Source: Amphritea atlantica (GTDB lineage Bacteria > Pseudomonadota > Gammaproteobacteria > Pseudomonadales > Balneatricaceae). From it: a stretch of DNA of 64,000 bases. The notes beneath the pieces are model-generated. The model was not told where the DNA came from and did not search any database. It saw only the letters and a list, made by a program, of their open reading frames with translations. Position numbers and translations under genes: made by a program. Where the stretch lies: positions 124,001 through 188,000 of the forward strand of contig CP073345.1 of NCBI GenBank assembly GCA_024397875.1, read 5' to 3'. Position 1 is the first letter of the stretch, and each line of letters begins with the position of its first letter. Below are positions 46,485 to 55,383 of this stretch, in pieces.

Positions 46485-47426
46485 ATGACCGATAAAGTAG
46501 TCCGTATCGCCACCCGTCAAAGCCCCCTCGCCCTGTGGCAGGCCGAGTATGTTAAAGCTGAATTAGAAAAGTTTCATCCTGGCATCAAAGTTGAGCTGAT
46601 GGGGTTCACCACCAAAGGAGATGTACTGCTCGACTCTCCACTGTCGAAAATTGGCGGCAAGGGGCTTTTCGTTAAAGAGCTGGAAGTCGCGATGCTGGCG
46701 AATGAAGCCGATATCGCCGTGCACTCGATGAAAGATGTGCCGATGGAGTTTCCGGAAGGCCTGGGACTGGCGGTGATCTGTCCTCGGGAGAAGCCCACCG
46801 ATGCGTTTGTCTCCAACAATTACAAAACACTGGATGAGCTGCCACAAGGTGCGGTCGTTGGCACCTCCTCACTGCGCCGTGAAGCCCAGTTGAAAGCCAG
46901 GCGTCCCGATCTGCAGATCAAAACCCTGCGCGGTAACGTCAACACCCGGTTGCGTAAGCTGGATGAAGGACAGTACGATGCCATTATACTGGCGACGGCA
47001 GGCCTGTTGCGCCTGGAGATGGCCGACCGGATCGCCAGTGAGATCACTCCCGAAGAGAGCCTGCCGGCTGGAGGTCAGGGCGCTGTCGGCATTGAGTGCC
47101 GTACTGATGATGCAACCACGATCGAGTTGCTGAAACCACTGCATGATCAGCAAACCGCATACCGTGTTACTGCGGAGCGGGCGATGAATCGTCGCCTGGA
47201 AGGCGGCTGTCAGGTGCCAATCGCCTGTTACGCCACCCTGAACAATGCCGGTGATGAGCTTTATCTTCGCGGTCTGGTTGCCAGTACCGATGGTACAAAA
47301 ATTCTGCAGGATGAGCTACGCAACACACCCGAGAATGCCGAAGCGATGGGTATCGAATTGGCGGAACGCCTGCTGGATGCCGGCGCAGCAAAAATTCTGG
47401 CGGATGTATATCAGCAGAATGCCTAA
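46485..47426 (+). CDS. hemC: Porphobilinogen deaminase
   Basis: HemC polymerises four porphobilinogens into hydroxymethylbilane. The 313-residue protein has [17 protein letters not shown] at the start and [16 protein letters not shown]. The cysteine carrying the dipyrromethane cofactor is in [13 protein letters not shown] near residue 242. An AGGA site precedes the ATG. It overlaps hemD by eight bases. Confidence 0.97.
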   Translation: MTDKVVRIATRQSPLALWQAEYVKAELEKFHPGIKVELMGFTTKGDVLLDSPLSKIGGKGLFVKELEVAMLANEADIAVHSMKDVPMEFPEGLGLAVICPREKPTDAFVSNNYKTLDELPQGAVVGTSSLRREAQLKARRPDLQIKTLRGNVNTRLRKLDEGQYDAIILATAGLLRLEMADRIASEITPEESLPAGGQGAVGIECRTDDATTIELLKPLHDQQTAYRVTAERAMNRRLEGGCQVPIACYATLNNAGDELYLRGLVASTDGTKILQDELRNTPENAEAMGIELAERLLDAGAAKILADVYQQNA

Positions 47427-48201
47427 CCCCCGGATACTGGTCACCCGCCCCGCACATCAGGCCCCCGATCAGGCAGCCCTGCTTGCAGATCTGGGGTTTG
47501 ATCCGGTGCAGTTGCCGCTGTTGGAAATCGCCCCGGTGACCGAATCCGACCCGGCTTTTCCGCTTTTGAAAAGCCGGATTATGGATCTCGATCTTTACCA
47601 CACAGTAATTTTCATCAGTGCCAATGCGGTAATCGCCGGGATGGACCTGATTGATCAATACTGGCCTCAACTGCCTGTCGGTATAGAGTGGCTGGCCATT
47701 GGCCGGCAAACCGCCCTCAAACTGCATGAGTTTGGTATCAGCGCAACGCAGTCGCCCGCGGGGTATGATTCGGAAGCACTCCTCGCTCTGCCCCAGTTAC
47801 AACAGATGAAAGAAAAGAAAGTACTGATTATGCGCGGCGAAGGGGGTCGGGAAACCCTGGCCGAGCAACTGAGTCAACGTGACGCCCGGGTCGATTATGC
47901 CGATCTCTACCGTCGCAGCCTGCCCCACTATACCTCCGGGCAGATCAGCAGTACTATCGGGGACACCCCCCTTGCAGCGGTGCTGGTCACCAGTGGAGAA
48001 GCGGTCAGCAACCTGACTCGATTGATCACAGACCACCGTCTCGGGGCGCTAAAACATACAACATTGGTGGTACCCAGTGAGCGAGTTGCCCGAATTGCGG
48101 ACGAGTTAGGCTATACTCGGGTAATTACCGCCAGCGGGCCAGATAATCAGGCGATGGCAGAAACAGTTTTATCGACTATCGATATGGATGACAGAACATG
48201 A
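47419..48201 (+). CDS. hemD: Uroporphyrinogen-III synthase
   Basis: HemD closes hydroxymethylbilane to uroporphyrinogen III with D-ring inversion. The sequence is poorly conserved in this family, but [28 protein letters not shown] and [10 protein letters not shown] fit. ATG 47419 is chosen because it lies inside the hemC end and fits family length (260 residues). It overlaps hemX by four bases. Confidence 0.92.
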   Translation: MPNPRILVTRPAHQAPDQAALLADLGFDPVQLPLLEIAPVTESDPAFPLLKSRIMDLDLYHTVIFISANAVIAGMDLIDQYWPQLPVGIEWLAIGRQTALKLHEFGISATQSPAGYDSEALLALPQLQQMKEKKVLIMRGEGGRETLAEQLSQRDARVDYADLYRRSLPHYTSGQISSTIGDTPLAAVLVTSGEAVSNLTRLITDHRLGALKHTTLVVPSERVARIADELGYTRVITASGPDNQAMAETVLSTIDMDDRT

Positions 48202-49502
48202 AAAAAAGCGGGAATAACAATCCAGCCACTTCAGACAAGCCAGAAGAAGTGATTGAGGGAGAGCTGATTAAAAAGGAGAACGGCCCCGCCGATAAACAGG
48301 AAACGACCGCAAGCAACGCAGATAAAAGTTCTGCCATTAACAGCTCTGCAGAAAAACCTGCCGATCCGAAGTCATCTGAAACACCGGTAAAAAAATCTGC
48401 GGATAAAACCCGAAAAGAGCCTCCTAAAGCGGCAGAAGCGACAGCGAAAGAAAAACCAGAATCAAAAGCCAGCTGGGCTGGCCGAATCGCCCTGCTGCTG
48501 GCCCTGATCGCCCTGGTTGGCGTCGGCTACCTTTACTGGCTGCAGCTCCAGGCGGAAAGTCTGATACAGCAAAACCAGCAAACCGCGGCGGCTGAACTCA
48601 ATAGCACTCTGGAAAAAAACCAGCAACAGCTGAGTCAGCAGATCGGTTCTCTCAATCAGACATTGTCAGCCCTGCAAAGCAAATCAGCTCAGGATCAGTC
48701 CAATATCAATGAGCTGCAGGATCGCCTGACCCGCAGCATCCAGCAGGTCACCGCCGCACAGAACAGTAACCGTGCAGACTGGCTGCTGGCAGAGGTCGAA
48801 TATCTGCTGCGACTGGCCAACCAGCGGGTACTGATGGAACAAACGCCGAACGGAGCACTGCAACTGCTGCGCTCTGCCGACAAAATCCTCAGGGAAACCG
48901 ATGATGTCAGTATCTACGACATTCGCAAAGCCGTTGCGGCGGATATCGCGGCGCTGGAAGCGGTCCCCCAACTGGACACGGAGGGCGTTTTCCTGCGCCT
49001 GGGCGCACTGAGTGCACAGGTGGATCAGCTTCAGGTCATCCCCCTGACAGAGCAGCACAAACTGCCGGAATTGCTGGATCAGGTTAACAGTGAAGCATTC
49101 GCTTCCAGCTGGAGTAGCGACATTAAAGCAGCCTGGGCAACCCTGTCCGATAAAGCCAGTAAGCTGATCGTTATTCAGGATCGCAGCGAGCCGGTTGAGC
49201 CTCTGCTGTCACCGCAGCAAAGCTACTACTTGCAACAAAACCTGCATCTGATGCTGGAGCAGGCACAGCTGTCTCTGCTGCAGCGCAAACCGAAAAGCTA
49301 CCTCAACAGCCTGACCAAGGCGCAGCAATGGGTGGGTACTTACTTTGAACAGAACCACAGCAACACTCAGGCTCTGCTAAAAGCCCTGAAAGACCTGGAA
49401 CAGGTTGAAGTAGCACCGCAGATGCCGGATATATCCGGATCACTGACCGCCCTGAAGAGCTACCTCCAGGCGATGCGTAAGCTGAAAGAGGGAGCTGCCT
49501 GA
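48198..49502 (+). CDS. hemX: HemX family membrane protein
   Basis: The 434-residue protein has a charged cytoplasmic N-terminal tail of about 95 residues rich in Lys, Glu and Ala and one membrane helix (about 95-115, IALLLALIALVGVGYLYWLQ). A long, Gln-rich periplasmic coiled-coil follows, and then a globular part. It was named after uroporphyrinogen methyltransferase but has no such motif. Its role in haem synthesis is unclear. It is coupled to hemD and hemY by short overlaps. Confidence 0.9.
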   Translation: MKKSGNNNPATSDKPEEVIEGELIKKENGPADKQETTASNADKSSAINSSAEKPADPKSSETPVKKSADKTRKEPPKAAEATAKEKPESKASWAGRIALLLALIALVGVGYLYWLQLQAESLIQQNQQTAAAELNSTLEKNQQQLSQQIGSLNQTLSALQSKSAQDQSNINELQDRLTRSIQQVTAAQNSNRADWLLAEVEYLLRLANQRVLMEQTPNGALQLLRSADKILRETDDVSIYDIRKAVAADIAALEAVPQLDTEGVFLRLGALSAQVDQLQVIPLTEQHKLPELLDQVNSEAFASSWSSDIKAAWATLSDKASKLIVIQDRSEPVEPLLSPQQSYYLQQNLHLMLEQAQLSLLQRKPKSYLNSLTKAQQWVGTYFEQNHSNTQALLKALKDLEQVEVAPQMPDISGSLTALKSYLQAMRKLKEGAA

Positions 49503-50758
49503 TGAAACGCGTATTTATCCTGCTGCTGGCATTTATGTTTGCCGGCACCTGGATCGGTCAGAAGATGATCCAGGATTCGGGTTACACCCTGTTCGCCTAC
49601 GGCCAGACCACCATTGAGATGAGCTTGTGGGCCTTTCTGGTACTGATCGTCGCGCTTTTCTTTGCGCTGCACTGGGGCATCAACCTCTTCAATCGTTCGC
49701 TCAAGTCCGGTAGTCGTCTGCGCCTCTGGAGCGGCAGCCGTAAAAGCCGCATCGCTCACGACAAAACGCTCAAGGGCCTGATCGCGCTCTCTGAAGGCAA
49801 CTGGTGGAAAGCCCAGCGGCTGTTATCCCTCTCAGCAGACAACGCAGACCTGCCACTGATCAACTATCTGGCAGCAGCTCATGCGGCCCAGGAACAGGGC
49901 GATGAAAAAGCCTGTGACGAACTGCTGCAGAAAGCCAGAGCCTCAACACCGGAAGCCGAGATCGCGGTCGGCATCAATCAGGCACAGACCCAACTGGCCC
50001 GCGGACAGCTGGAATCCAGCCTTGCCACCCTGCTAAGCCTGCGTAAAAAAGCACCCAAAAACACCTATGTGATAAAGCTGCTGCGCAAAGTCTATATTCA
50101 ACTGAACGACTGGCAGGCGGTACAGCAACTGATTCCGGAACTACGTAAAAACAAAGCACTCAAGCCTGAAAAACTACTACAAACCGAGCAGCTCTGTTAC
50201 CAGAAACTGCTGGAACTCAGTATCATTCTGCCGGATAGCGCATCGTCCGAAGAGAAGCGTAAAGCCCTGGCAGAAACCTGGCACAACATGCCCGGTCAGC
50301 TAACCCAGGATGATGTTCTGGCGCGCCACTACACCCGCCTGCTGGTGAACATCGGAGCAGAAGCCAAGGCGGAACCGGTAATCCGCGACCTGATCAAGCG
50401 CCACTGGGACAACGAGCTGGTCAACCTGTACGGCCGCATTGAGGGGGAAAATCCAAAGAAACAGCTGGATACCGCCCGCGGCTGGCTAAAAGATGATCCG
50501 CTCAACCCTGACCTGCTGCTGACGCTGGGACGCCTGTCGCAACGCAACCAGCACTGGGGCAAAGCGATCACCTACTTCGAACAAAGTCTGGAACAAAGCC
50601 CCAGAGCCGAAACCCTGAGCGAACTGGCAAGATTGCTGAAACACCTTGGCGAAACCGACAAGATGCGCGCAGTAATGGATCGGCATCTGGGGGTGATCGG
50701 CGGCGGGCTACCCTCTTTACCACTACCACAAAAAGGGGCGAAGATTGCTCCTTTATAG
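49502..50758 (+). CDS. hemY: HemY protein
   Basis: The 418-residue protein has two N-terminal membrane helices (about residues 3-20 and 40-62). A TPR-rich helical domain follows (e.g. NYLAAAHAAQEQGDEKACDEL and LLTLGRLSQRNQHWGKAITY). This is the proteobacterial HemY linked to late haem synthesis, unrelated to the Bacillus oxidase of the same name. Its ATG overlaps the hemX stop by one base. The operon ends at the terminator at 50830-50853. Confidence 0.93.
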   Translation: MKRVFILLLAFMFAGTWIGQKMIQDSGYTLFAYGQTTIEMSLWAFLVLIVALFFALHWGINLFNRSLKSGSRLRLWSGSRKSRIAHDKTLKGLIALSEGNWWKAQRLLSLSADNADLPLINYLAAAHAAQEQGDEKACDELLQKARASTPEAEIAVGINQAQTQLARGQLESSLATLLSLRKKAPKNTYVIKLLRKVYIQLNDWQAVQQLIPELRKNKALKPEKLLQTEQLCYQKLLELSIILPDSASSEEKRKALAETWHNMPGQLTQDDVLARHYTRLLVNIGAEAKAEPVIRDLIKRHWDNELVNLYGRIEGENPKKQLDTARGWLKDDPLNPDLLLTLGRLSQRNQHWGKAITYFEQSLEQSPRAETLSELARLLKHLGETDKMRAVMDRHLGVIGGGLPSLPLPQKGAKIAPL

Positions 50759-50765
50759 AGCAGCC

Positions 50766-50815
50766 GCTAGACGTCGCTTCGCGACTTGCTAGTTGTTAGT
50801 GGCTAGAAAAAGCGG
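50766..50815 (+). repeat. Terminator-flanking repeat, copy A1
   Basis: The copy reads CTAGACGTCGCTTCGCGACT, then TTGCTAGT-like sequence and GGCTAGAAAAAG. It includes the mini-hairpin GTCGC-TTC-GCGAC. It lies just after hemY, left of the terminator, and is inverted relative to copy A2. Confidence 0.6.
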
Positions 50816-50829
50816 AAAGAAAAAAGAGA

Positions 50830-50853
50830 AGAGAGCCATTGGCTCTCTTTTTT
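50830..50853. terminator. Terminator between hemY and the DNA glycosylase gene
   Basis: AGAGAGCC-ATT-GGCTCTCT is followed by TTTTT and preceded by an A-rich tract, between convergent genes, so it can act on both strands. Confidence 0.88.
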
Positions 50854-50882
50854 ATGCTTTCCTGGCAAGGGCGCAGCCCGTC

Positions 50883-50919
50883 GAGCACTCGCAAGCAACG
50901 CGCTCTTCGTTGCGGTCTA
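50883..50919 (-). repeat. Terminator-flanking repeat, copy A2
   Basis: Read on the minus strand it begins TAGACCGCAACGAAGAGCGC and ends TTGCTTGCGAGTGC, the same motif order as A1 but inverted across the terminator. The first TAG is also the stop codon of the glycosylase gene. Confidence 0.5.
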
Positions 50920-51513
50920 ACCACTAGCGACTAATAAGTGAATCCGCTTCTGTAATTCCGGTATCAGTTCCGCCTCAAACCATGGGTTTCGTTTCAGCCA
51001 GATGTTATTGCGTGGGCTGGGATGGGGCATAGGAAACACTGCCGGGGACTGTCCCTGACAACAATAATCCCGCCAATGGGAGACGATTTCCGTGACTGAA
51101 CCCTTTTCCTGCAGATGCCAGGCCTGGGCATACTGGCCGATTACCAGTATCAGTTGCAGATTCGGTAAGCGGTCCAGTAGTTGCTGTCGCCACTGGGGGG
51201 CGCACTCTTTACGCGGCGGCAGGTCACCGGATCGGCCGGTGCCAGAAAAGCAAAACCCCATTGGCAGGATCGCCAGCTGTTTCGGATCGTAGAAGGTTTC
51301 TGCCGTGATACCCATCCATTGTCGCAAGCGCTCGCCGCTGGGGTCGTTAAAGGGGATACCCGTTTCATGCACCCGCCGACCGGGGGCCTGCGCTGCAACC
51401 AGAATCCTTGCCGCGGAATCAAACTGAAACACCGGGCGTACGCCATCGGGCAGCTGGGGCAGGCAGAGGTCGCAAGCTTTTATCCGGGCAATCAGCTGCC
51501 GATCAGATTCCAT
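50917..51513 (-). CDS. Uracil-DNA glycosylase family protein, iron-sulfur type
   Basis: The 198-residue protein has two cysteine pairs, CDLC at residues 14-17 and a C-X15-C later (GFCFSG...KEC). This is the layout of the [4Fe-4S] cluster of family 4-type glycosylases, which remove uracil from DNA. APGRRVHETGIPFNDPSGERL and the C-terminal HPSPRNN motif are also present. The start lies inside the last 11 bases of the methyltransferase gene upstream. The final residues LLVASG and the stop are encoded by the repeat element at the 3' end. Substrate not proven. Confidence 0.8.
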   Translation of the reverse strand: MESDRQLIARIKACDLCLPQLPDGVRPVFQFDSAARILVAAQAPGRRVHETGIPFNDPSGERLRQWMGITAETFYDPKQLAILPMGFCFSGTGRSGDLPPRKECAPQWRQQLLDRLPNLQLILVIGQYAQAWHLQEKGSVTEIVSHWRDYCCQGQSPAVFPMPHPSPRNNIWLKRNPWFEAELIPELQKRIHLLVASG

Positions 51514-52726
51514 CTGCCTGTTCCTTATAAGTTGGGCTCTTTCGGGCAGACAACATAATATTACGCGGAGTCACTGAGCGATCGCAGAAGGTGCCGAGTT
51601 CAACATGATACTGATGGGCTTCCAGGTCAGCGACAAGATCCAGCACCAGCCAGAGTTCAATTGCCCGACGAAAGCTGTTGCGCAGCAGTGATAATCGCAT
51701 CACTTCATGATAGCGCTGCCAGCCAAACGCCTCGAACTCATCCCATGCCATTTCGCCAGGCAGATGTAACTGTTCACGCTCGGCTAGTTTGTGGCAGAAG
51801 CCACTGAAGCTGAGTTTCAGCCAGGCTTTCTGAACCGGTTTCATCGAGCGGTACTGCTCACAACCCGACACCCGGTTTCGCAGCCCAATAAAACCGAGTT
51901 TCCAGGCCATCTCCCGATCTCGGCTGAGCACCTCCCGCTGCCCGGCGGTCACTGTTTCTGTGACCGCCAGACGCAGGTCATCCCGGCTCAGCTGAAGTGA
52001 TAACCCCGCTGTTCTCGGTTGATACTGCTGTTCAACACCAAAAGCATAGCAGCAGGGCACAATATCCAGCGCTGCCAGATTCTGCTTAATGGCGACCTGT
52101 TCCAGAGTGCGGTGCAGTTCGCCGCAGGCATGCAGAGCGATCGCGTGCTGACCCGCACTGTCCAGTTGCAGCCCCGGCTGCAACAGATCAATCACCCTGA
52201 AGCGCTGAGGAATACCAAAGCACCGGGCCTGCTGCTCACCCATACGGCAAAGATCCGTGTTCCACTCCAGCGTGGTCACCGGCTGTTGCCAGCTTTTCCC
52301 CAGCAATCGCCCCAGATACCCTTTACCGCCACACCACTCTATCAGAGGGGATTGCACCGGCCCGATTCCCCGGACGAAGGCTTCGATCTGAGTACGTTTA
52401 CGACCAGGAATACCATCAAAAAAGCGGTTCTCCGGGGGCGAATATTCCGCGGACAGACGCTCGGGCAATCCACATAACCGGTGCAGGCGAGACACCTGCG
52501 GCAGGTAGCGACCGATCCAGTCAGTCAGCGCTACAGGGGCATTATTGAGCACCTGCAAAGACGGATCATCCAGCGCCAGCAATGCCTCGGTCAGTTCAGG
52601 ATAATCTTTACACCACTCGGGCCGCTGCTGTTTGAACGGCTGGGGGCGCCACAGGGGTGCAGTTGCACACAGCAGTTGATCAATCTGCTGCAGCCGCTGG
52701 CGCCAATATGAAGGAGGTGTTGTCAT
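51503..52726 (-). CDS. SAM-dependent methyltransferase-like protein
   Basis: The 407-residue protein has a SAM-binding motif in LIEWCGGKGYLGRLLGKSW near residue 128 and a second conserved stretch LHACGELHRTLEQVA, followed by VPCCYAFG. This pattern resembles the Methyltransf_32 group (METTL25-like). The substrate is unknown. It is overlapped by the glycosylase gene, so the two are translationally coupled; a shared nucleic acid role is inference. Confidence 0.7.
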   Translation of the reverse strand: MTTPPSYWRQRLQQIDQLLCATAPLWRPQPFKQQRPEWCKDYPELTEALLALDDPSLQVLNNAPVALTDWIGRYLPQVSRLHRLCGLPERLSAEYSPPENRFFDGIPGRKRTQIEAFVRGIGPVQSPLIEWCGGKGYLGRLLGKSWQQPVTTLEWNTDLCRMGEQQARCFGIPQRFRVIDLLQPGLQLDSAGQHAIALHACGELHRTLEQVAIKQNLAALDIVPCCYAFGVEQQYQPRTAGLSLQLSRDDLRLAVTETVTAGQREVLSRDREMAWKLGFIGLRNRVSGCEQYRSMKPVQKAWLKLSFSGFCHKLAEREQLHLPGEMAWDEFEAFGWQRYHEVMRLSLLRNSFRRAIELWLVLDLVADLEAHQYHVELGTFCDRSVTPRNIMLSARKSPTYKEQADGI

Positions 52727-52874
52727 GGCGCTATTCTAATCCCCCGCCCTGATCTGATAAACCGTCATTTATCATCATGGCCTACGGATGCTGTCATCAT
52801 CTGTTCATCTTTTTTAAAGGTCACTGTCATTTTCAGCCGCCATACTGCCCATAAACTGATTGCTGGATGGCGAT

Positions 52875-53666
52875 ATGCAGAATATTCACACCATGTTTAT
52901 CTCAGATGTGCATCTGGGAACGCCGGATTGCCAGGCTAAACTCCTGAGTGAAGCCCTGACGAAACTCGCTCCACAAAAGCTCTATCTGGTGGGAGATATT
53001 ATCGACCTGGCCGCGATGCGAAAGAAAGCGGTGCTGTCACAGGATCAGCAACTGCTGATCGGGCAGTTCTGGCAGATGGCCAAAGATGGCTGTGAGATTA
53101 TCTATATTCCGGGCAACCATGATGCACCGATGCGCAAGATCTGCGGCTTAAAACTGGGTAAGCTGCAGATCCGCCGCAAAGCGATCCACAAAACCCGCGA
53201 TGGCCGCCGCTTTCTGGTGTCTCATGGGGATGAGTTCGATAGTCATGTCCGCATCCATCCACTGATGCTTTTACTCGGCGATCAGGGGCATCAGTTGCTA
53301 CTCTGGCTGAACCGTAGTTACAACAAACTGCGTCAGTGTCTGAATATGCCCTATCGTTCACTGGCGGCGATGATAAAGCAGCGTTTCAGTACTGCCCAGC
53401 GCTATATTCAACATTTTCAGCACGCCGCCTGTACCGAAGCCAGCCGGCAATCGCTGGATGGGTATATCGGTGGCCATATCCATCAGGCCGGCTTTACCCA
53501 CCTGAAAGGCACGCTGTATTGTAACGATGGGGATTGGGTCGAGCACTGCACCGCACTGGTAGAAACCGAGAGCGGCAGACTGCAGCTACTGGAGTGGCCA
53601 ACGATGAAAATCGTCAATGAGCCCGCTGCTCCGCTGCGGCTATCCGATGAACTGGTCCATATATAA
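52875..53666 (+). CDS. LpxH-like metallophosphoesterase
   Basis: The 263-residue protein has the calcineurin-type metal motifs in order: SDVHLG, VGDIID, GNHD, SHGDE and GGHIHQ. The pattern matches UDP-2,3-diacylglucosamine diphosphatase (LpxH/LpxG-like) enzymes, which act in lipid A synthesis. It lacks lipid A neighbours, so it may be a paralogue with another substrate. ATG 52875 is preferred to an upstream TTG. It is divergent from the methyltransferase gene. Confidence 0.75.
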   Translation: MQNIHTMFISDVHLGTPDCQAKLLSEALTKLAPQKLYLVGDIIDLAAMRKKAVLSQDQQLLIGQFWQMAKDGCEIIYIPGNHDAPMRKICGLKLGKLQIRRKAIHKTRDGRRFLVSHGDEFDSHVRIHPLMLLLGDQGHQLLLWLNRSYNKLRQCLNMPYRSLAAMIKQRFSTAQRYIQHFQHAACTEASRQSLDGYIGGHIHQAGFTHLKGTLYCNDGDWVEHCTALVETESGRLQLLEWPTMKIVNEPAAPLRLSDELVHI

Positions 53667-53946
53667 TCAGTGCAACTCAACAAACAGCTGAAAGTATTCG
53701 GCGAAGCTATAGTCCAGATCACGAATACGCTCAATCGTTCACTGATAAAGCATTTCGCCCTGCCTCAGTAACAGCACCCAGCCCAAGCCTGCTGCAACAT
53801 CTCTAAATCATGATGATTTAGCCCGCGAGCAGCACAACGATTAATTCCATTACCACTGACTCATCGACGTCACCTGACGGATTTACCCACGCCCTTACCC
53901 CGATGGTTGCTAAACCGTAAGAATCAACCCCGCTTCGAGAGCACAT
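53667..53946 (-). pseudogene. Probable decayed gene of unknown family
   Basis: No intact gene lies in the 451 bp between the phosphoesterase and the peroxidase. On the minus strand three adjacent stretches read like protein in different frames: a 42-codon frame starting at 53946 (ending ESVVMELIVVLLAG, stop at 53818), then LNHHDLEMLQQAWAG, then GWVLLLRQGEMLYQ. A TGA follows at 53741-53739, and the tail IRDLDYSFAEYFQLFVELH ends at 53667. Frameshifts plus a nonsense codon would join them. I do not recognise the family, and short frames can arise by chance. Confidence 0.35.
53803..53821. promoter_or_regulatory. 19-bp perfect palindrome
   Basis: CTAAATCAT-G-ATGATTTAG is a perfect inverted repeat with a one-base centre, lying about 300 bp before the peroxidase gene and within the decayed gene. 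It could be an operator; no partner is known. Confidence 0.3.
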
Positions 53947-54085
53947 CTATACCGCACTTCCCTTAGGGATCCTGGTAGTCTTCTCCTGAAATCAAAGAGA
54001 TATTCACACTGGGATATCCTCCAGACTCAGCCGTAAAGACCCAGTTTAAAAACCGCTGTCTTTACAAGGACCATCTGATAGTATT

Positions 54086-54110
54086 GCAAATACGATTCAC
54101 TATCATTTGC
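54086..54110 (+). promoter_or_regulatory. Fur-like box before the di-haem peroxidase gene
   Basis: The 25-bp site begins GCAAATACGATTC and ends TATCATTTGC, with perfect 6-bp GCAAAT/ATTTGC arms. It fits a palindromic Fur-type site built on GATAAT/ATTATC at 20 of 25 positions by hand alignment. It ends seven bases before the ATG, so binding would block expression. Confidence 0.55.
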
Positions 54111-54117
54111 ATTAACA

Positions 54118-55272
54118 ATGAAAAAACTAATTCTCCTCAGCATCGTAACCGGGCTGATTATCAGCGGCTGTAACAGCAGTCAGTCTACTCCCGCTCAGCC
54201 TCTTCTCAGCAAAACAGAACTGGGTCAGCAGCTTTACTTTGATACTAATCTGTCAGCCAACCGAACCCAAAGCTGTGCCAGCTGCCATGCACCGGAAGCG
54301 GGATTTGCCGATCCCCGCGGTAATGCGGCACAGGGTGCGGTGTCCTTAGGTGACGATGGTCACTCGCTGGGCGATCGTAACGCCCCCACCGCAGCGTATG
54401 CGATGTTCAGTCCGGCCTTTCAGCTAAGCAATGAAGGGATATATAAAGGCGGCCAGTTCCATGACGGCAGGGAAAATGATCTGCAGGGGCAGGCCGGCGG
54501 ACCACCCACCAACCCGATTGAGATGGGTATGCCGTCAAAAGCGGCAGTCATTGAACGGCTGAATGAGAATCCGCGCTATCGGGATAGTTTTATTGCCCTG
54601 TATGGGCAGGATATCTTTAACACGCCGGAGCAGGCCTATAGCGCCATGGCGGATAGTATCGCGGCATTTGAACGCACCGAGCTGTTTGCCCCCTTTGATT
54701 CGAAATACGACCGGTTTCTGCGCGGCGAGTATCAACTGAGTGAACAGGAGGAGCTGGGGCGGACGCTGTTTTTCTCGCAACAGTTTACCAACTGCAACCT
54801 CTGCCATCAGCTAAAAGCCAGTCCCCGGGCCGCCGGAGAGACCTTTACCAGTTACGAGTATCACAATATCGGCGTGCCGGTTAACCAGAACGCCCGGGCC
54901 GTGAATGGTGTGGCCAGCGATCATATCGATCGCGGCTTACTGGAAAACCCGGCGGTTTCAGATCCGGCTCAGGCGGGTAAGTTTAAAGTGCCGACCCTGC
55001 GCAACATTGCTGTCACCGGACCGTACATGCATAACGGTGTGTTTAAAGATCTGCGTACCGTGGTGCTGTTTTACAACAAGTACAACAGTCGCAGCAACGC
55101 CCGTCAGATCAATCCGGAAACCGGCCAGGCATGGGCAACAGCCGAAGTTGCCGCCAACCTGTCAGTTGAAGAACTGGAAACCGGTCCGGCGCTGACCGAT
55201 CAGCGTGTCGATGCCCTGGTTGCGTTTATGAAGACCCTGACGGATAAACGCTACGAAGCTTTGCTGAAGTAA
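54118..55272 (+). CDS. Di-haem cytochrome c peroxidase / MauG-like lipoprotein
   Basis: The 384-residue protein has a lipoprotein signal peptide (LIISGC, Cys18) and two c-type haem motifs, CASCH at 53-57 and CNLCH at 226-230. These mark the bacterial peroxidase/MauG family. It would be membrane-anchored in the periplasm or outer membrane. Members reduce peroxide or carry out protein oxidation; the partner here is unknown. A Fur-like site sits immediately upstream and no Shine-Dalgarno sequence is visible between it and the ATG. A perfect hairpin follows the stop. Confidence 0.9.
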   Translation: MKKLILLSIVTGLIISGCNSSQSTPAQPLLSKTELGQQLYFDTNLSANRTQSCASCHAPEAGFADPRGNAAQGAVSLGDDGHSLGDRNAPTAAYAMFSPAFQLSNEGIYKGGQFHDGRENDLQGQAGGPPTNPIEMGMPSKAAVIERLNENPRYRDSFIALYGQDIFNTPEQAYSAMADSIAAFERTELFAPFDSKYDRFLRGEYQLSEQEELGRTLFFSQQFTNCNLCHQLKASPRAAGETFTSYEYHNIGVPVNQNARAVNGVASDHIDRGLLENPAVSDPAQAGKFKVPTLRNIAVTGPYMHNGVFKDLRTVVLFYNKYNSRSNARQINPETGQAWATAEVAANLSVEELETGPALTDQRVDALVAFMKTLTDKRYEALLK

Positions 55273-55288
55273 CAGGCAAGAGGAACAA

Positions 55289-55322
55289 CAGCCGCCGCAT
55301 TGGCAAAACCGGGCGGCGGCTG
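55289..55322 (+). terminator. Hairpin after the peroxidase gene
   Basis: CAGCCGCCGC and GCGGCGGCTG form a perfect 10-bp GC-rich stem with a 14-base loop, 17 bp after the stop. No T tract follows, so termination may be weak or Rho-assisted. Confidence 0.55.
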
Positions 55323-55383
55323 AACTATCTGCTATGGTGTAATGCGACCTTTTAAAAAATACGACCTTTAAAAAAGTGGCGTT

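Noticed and set aside
53739-53741. In-frame TGA as selenocysteine codon
   Set aside because: There is no hairpin of SECIS type just downstream, and other frame breaks in the same region point to a decayed gene.
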